From the NCBI GenBank assembly GCA_903831165.1, contig CAIKWV010000374.1, forward strand, positions 1 through 6,568: DNA of 6,568 nucleotides, given 5' to 3'. The notes beneath the pieces were generated by a model, which was not told where the DNA came from, ran no database searches, and saw nothing but the letters and a program-made list of their open reading frames with translations. Both the position numbers and the translations under genes were made by a program. Source of the DNA: an uncultured cyanobacterium (GTDB lineage Bacteria > Cyanobacteriota > Cyanobacteriia > PCC-6307 > Cyanobiaceae). Position 1 is the stretch's first letter, and the number at the start of each line of letters is the position of its first letter. Below are positions 5,786 to 6,568 of the stretch, in pieces.

Positions 5786-6393
5786 GGGATCGCCGGATCT
5801 GGGGTCACGATGGCGGACCCGCAGGCCTGGTCGTGAACCTCCCGACGCAGGACGTTGAGCTCCGGGCTGGCGGGGCCGCGGACATCGAACAGCAGCGCCA
5901 GGGCCTCATCGGGCCGGGAACCCTGCAGCGCCGCATTCACCGACTTCAGCCAGGCCGCCGGGTCGCTGCCGAGGGCTTGCCGCAACTGCGACTGCCGCCG
6001 CATGTTCACGGCGCTGCCACCGATCAGTTCGATGCTGGCGTAGTCGGCCGGGCCGGCACCGAGGGGCCGCAGGCGCAGCAGCACGTGCTCGCCGGGGAGC
6101 AGGGGCGCCAGGGGCCAGGCCTGGGGACCTTCCAGCGGTTCGCCGATCCTGGCCTGCCGGCTCCAGAGCAACGCATTTCCACGTTCCAGCCGGATGTCTT
6201 CGAACTGGCCGCGGGCAAACAGTGTCGGGTCGGCCACCGGAGTCAGGGCCTGCACCAGCCCCGGGGCCTCTTCCCGGGCCACCGGTGTCAGCAGGCAGAC
6301 CTCCAGGGCCTTCTCGCCGGCAGGCAGGGCTCGGGCTGCGCTCAGCTGCAGCCCGCCCAGCAGCACGGCGAGCAAGAGGAGCCGGGCTTCCAT
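5782..6393 (-). CDS. Probable exported protein of unknown function, coupled to aldehyde dehydrogenase
   Basis: I do not recognise this 203-residue protein. From the ATG at 6393 the N-terminus is Met-Glu-Ala-Arg, then a Leu-rich hydrophobic core (residues 5-17), then SAARA, which fits a Sec signal peptide cleaved near residue 20-22. No further membrane segment follows. The mature part has two cysteines, Cys33 in LEVCLLTP and Cys191 in DQACGS, one near each end and suggestive of a disulfide. Two stretches, EHVLLRLRPLG and DYASIELIGGSAV, look like beta strands. AWLKSVNAALQGSRPDEALALLFDV looks like a helical repeat unit. The frame stays open upstream to the window edge, with a TTG at 6510 as an alternative start, but the signal peptide argues for 6393. 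Its TGA overlaps the dehydrogenase ATG by four bases, so the two genes are probably one operon. Confidence 0.75.
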   Translation of the reverse strand: MEARLLLLAVLLGGLQLSAARALPAGEKALEVCLLTPVAREEAPGLVQALTPVADPTLFARGQFEDIRLERGNALLWSRQARIGEPLEGPQAWPLAPLLPGEHVLLRLRPLGAGPADYASIELIGGSAVNMRRQSQLRQALGSDPAAWLKSVNAALQGSRPDEALALLFDVRGPASPELNVLRREVHDQACGSAIVTPDPAIP

Positions 6394-6568
6394 CGCCAGG
6401 AGGGGCAGATGGGATGACCCTAGGGATCGCAGCTGGCGGCCGGCCGGACCCTCTGATCTGCCGGCATTCCGAAGCGGTACGAGGCCGATCAGCGCCAGTC
6501 GCAGCGGCAAGACCTGTGACGCCCTCGGGCGGGCGGAGTTGGGGAAGGAAGCCCTTGACGAGATTTGA
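6394..6568. other. Right-edge region with no recognised feature
   Basis: These 175 bp lie upstream of the exported-protein gene and probably carry the promoter for it and the aldehyde dehydrogenase. I see no tRNA, no convincing promoter pair and no gene with recognisable protein sequence. Open frames run through on both strands (for example from the ATG at 6414 on the plus strand to the edge), as expected in GC-rich DNA, and their translations look like noise. Confidence 0.5.

Noticed and set aside
6394..6510. TTG at 6510 as the start of the exported protein
   Set aside because: The 39 extra residues would bury the signal peptide internally and have no family-like features. The ATG at 6393 places the hydrophobic core right at the N-terminus.
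6194..6568. Plus-strand frame ending with TGA exactly at the window edge
   Set aside because: Most of it is antisense to the exported-protein gene, and the non-overlapping end shows no recognisable protein. The stop at the edge looks coincidental.
1..6568. Mobile element, CRISPR array, prophage or defence system
   Set aside because: No transposase, integrase, short spaced repeats, tRNA or attachment-site duplication is visible. RecQ here has a standard core and no defence-type partner gene nearby.

Overview
The window looks like chromosomal DNA from a GC-rich cyanobacterium, most likely a picocyanobacterium of the Synechococcus/Cyanobium type. The strongest reason is the partial gene at the left edge: its 40 visible codons read as the start of PsaE, a photosystem I subunit found only in oxygenic phototrophs. 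Three copies of the cyanobacterial HIP1 octamer GCGATCGC and the very high GC content agree with this. The genus is an inference; the PsaE call is read from the sequence.

Layout, left to right. psaE (minus strand, cut by the window edge) diverges from a plus-strand gene for an unknown protein with a putative DUF3102/ParB-like DNA-binding region. The roughly 156 bp between them contains two adjacent hairpins just before the unknown gene. That gene is followed after 72 bp by recQ, which encodes a helicase with all core motifs and a four-cysteine zinc site, but a short C-terminus with no HRDC domain. recQ converges on a minus-strand gene for a secreted three-LysM protein. Only 19 bp separate the two stop codons, and a GC-only hairpin spans the recQ stop. 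Upstream of the LysM gene on the same strand are a class-3 (fatty-aldehyde type) aldehyde dehydrogenase gene and, overlapping its start by ATGA, a gene for a small probably exported protein of unknown function. The last 175 bp hold nothing I recognise.

How the genes may work together. The exported-protein gene and the aldehyde dehydrogenase gene are almost certainly cotranscribed and translationally coupled. The LysM gene, 98 bp downstream, may be read from the same transcript or from its own promoter. The unknown gene and recQ may form a second transcription unit. No functional link between the photosystem, helicase, cell-wall and aldehyde functions is evident. The window reads as ordinary core genome: there are no transposases, integrases, tRNAs, CRISPR repeats or phage genes. 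I found no convincing new multi-gene system. The items most worth a second look are the uncharacterised DNA-binding-like protein beside psaE and recQ, the HRDC-less RecQ, the nearly identical LysM duplication, and the uncharacterised exported protein coupled to the dehydrogenase.
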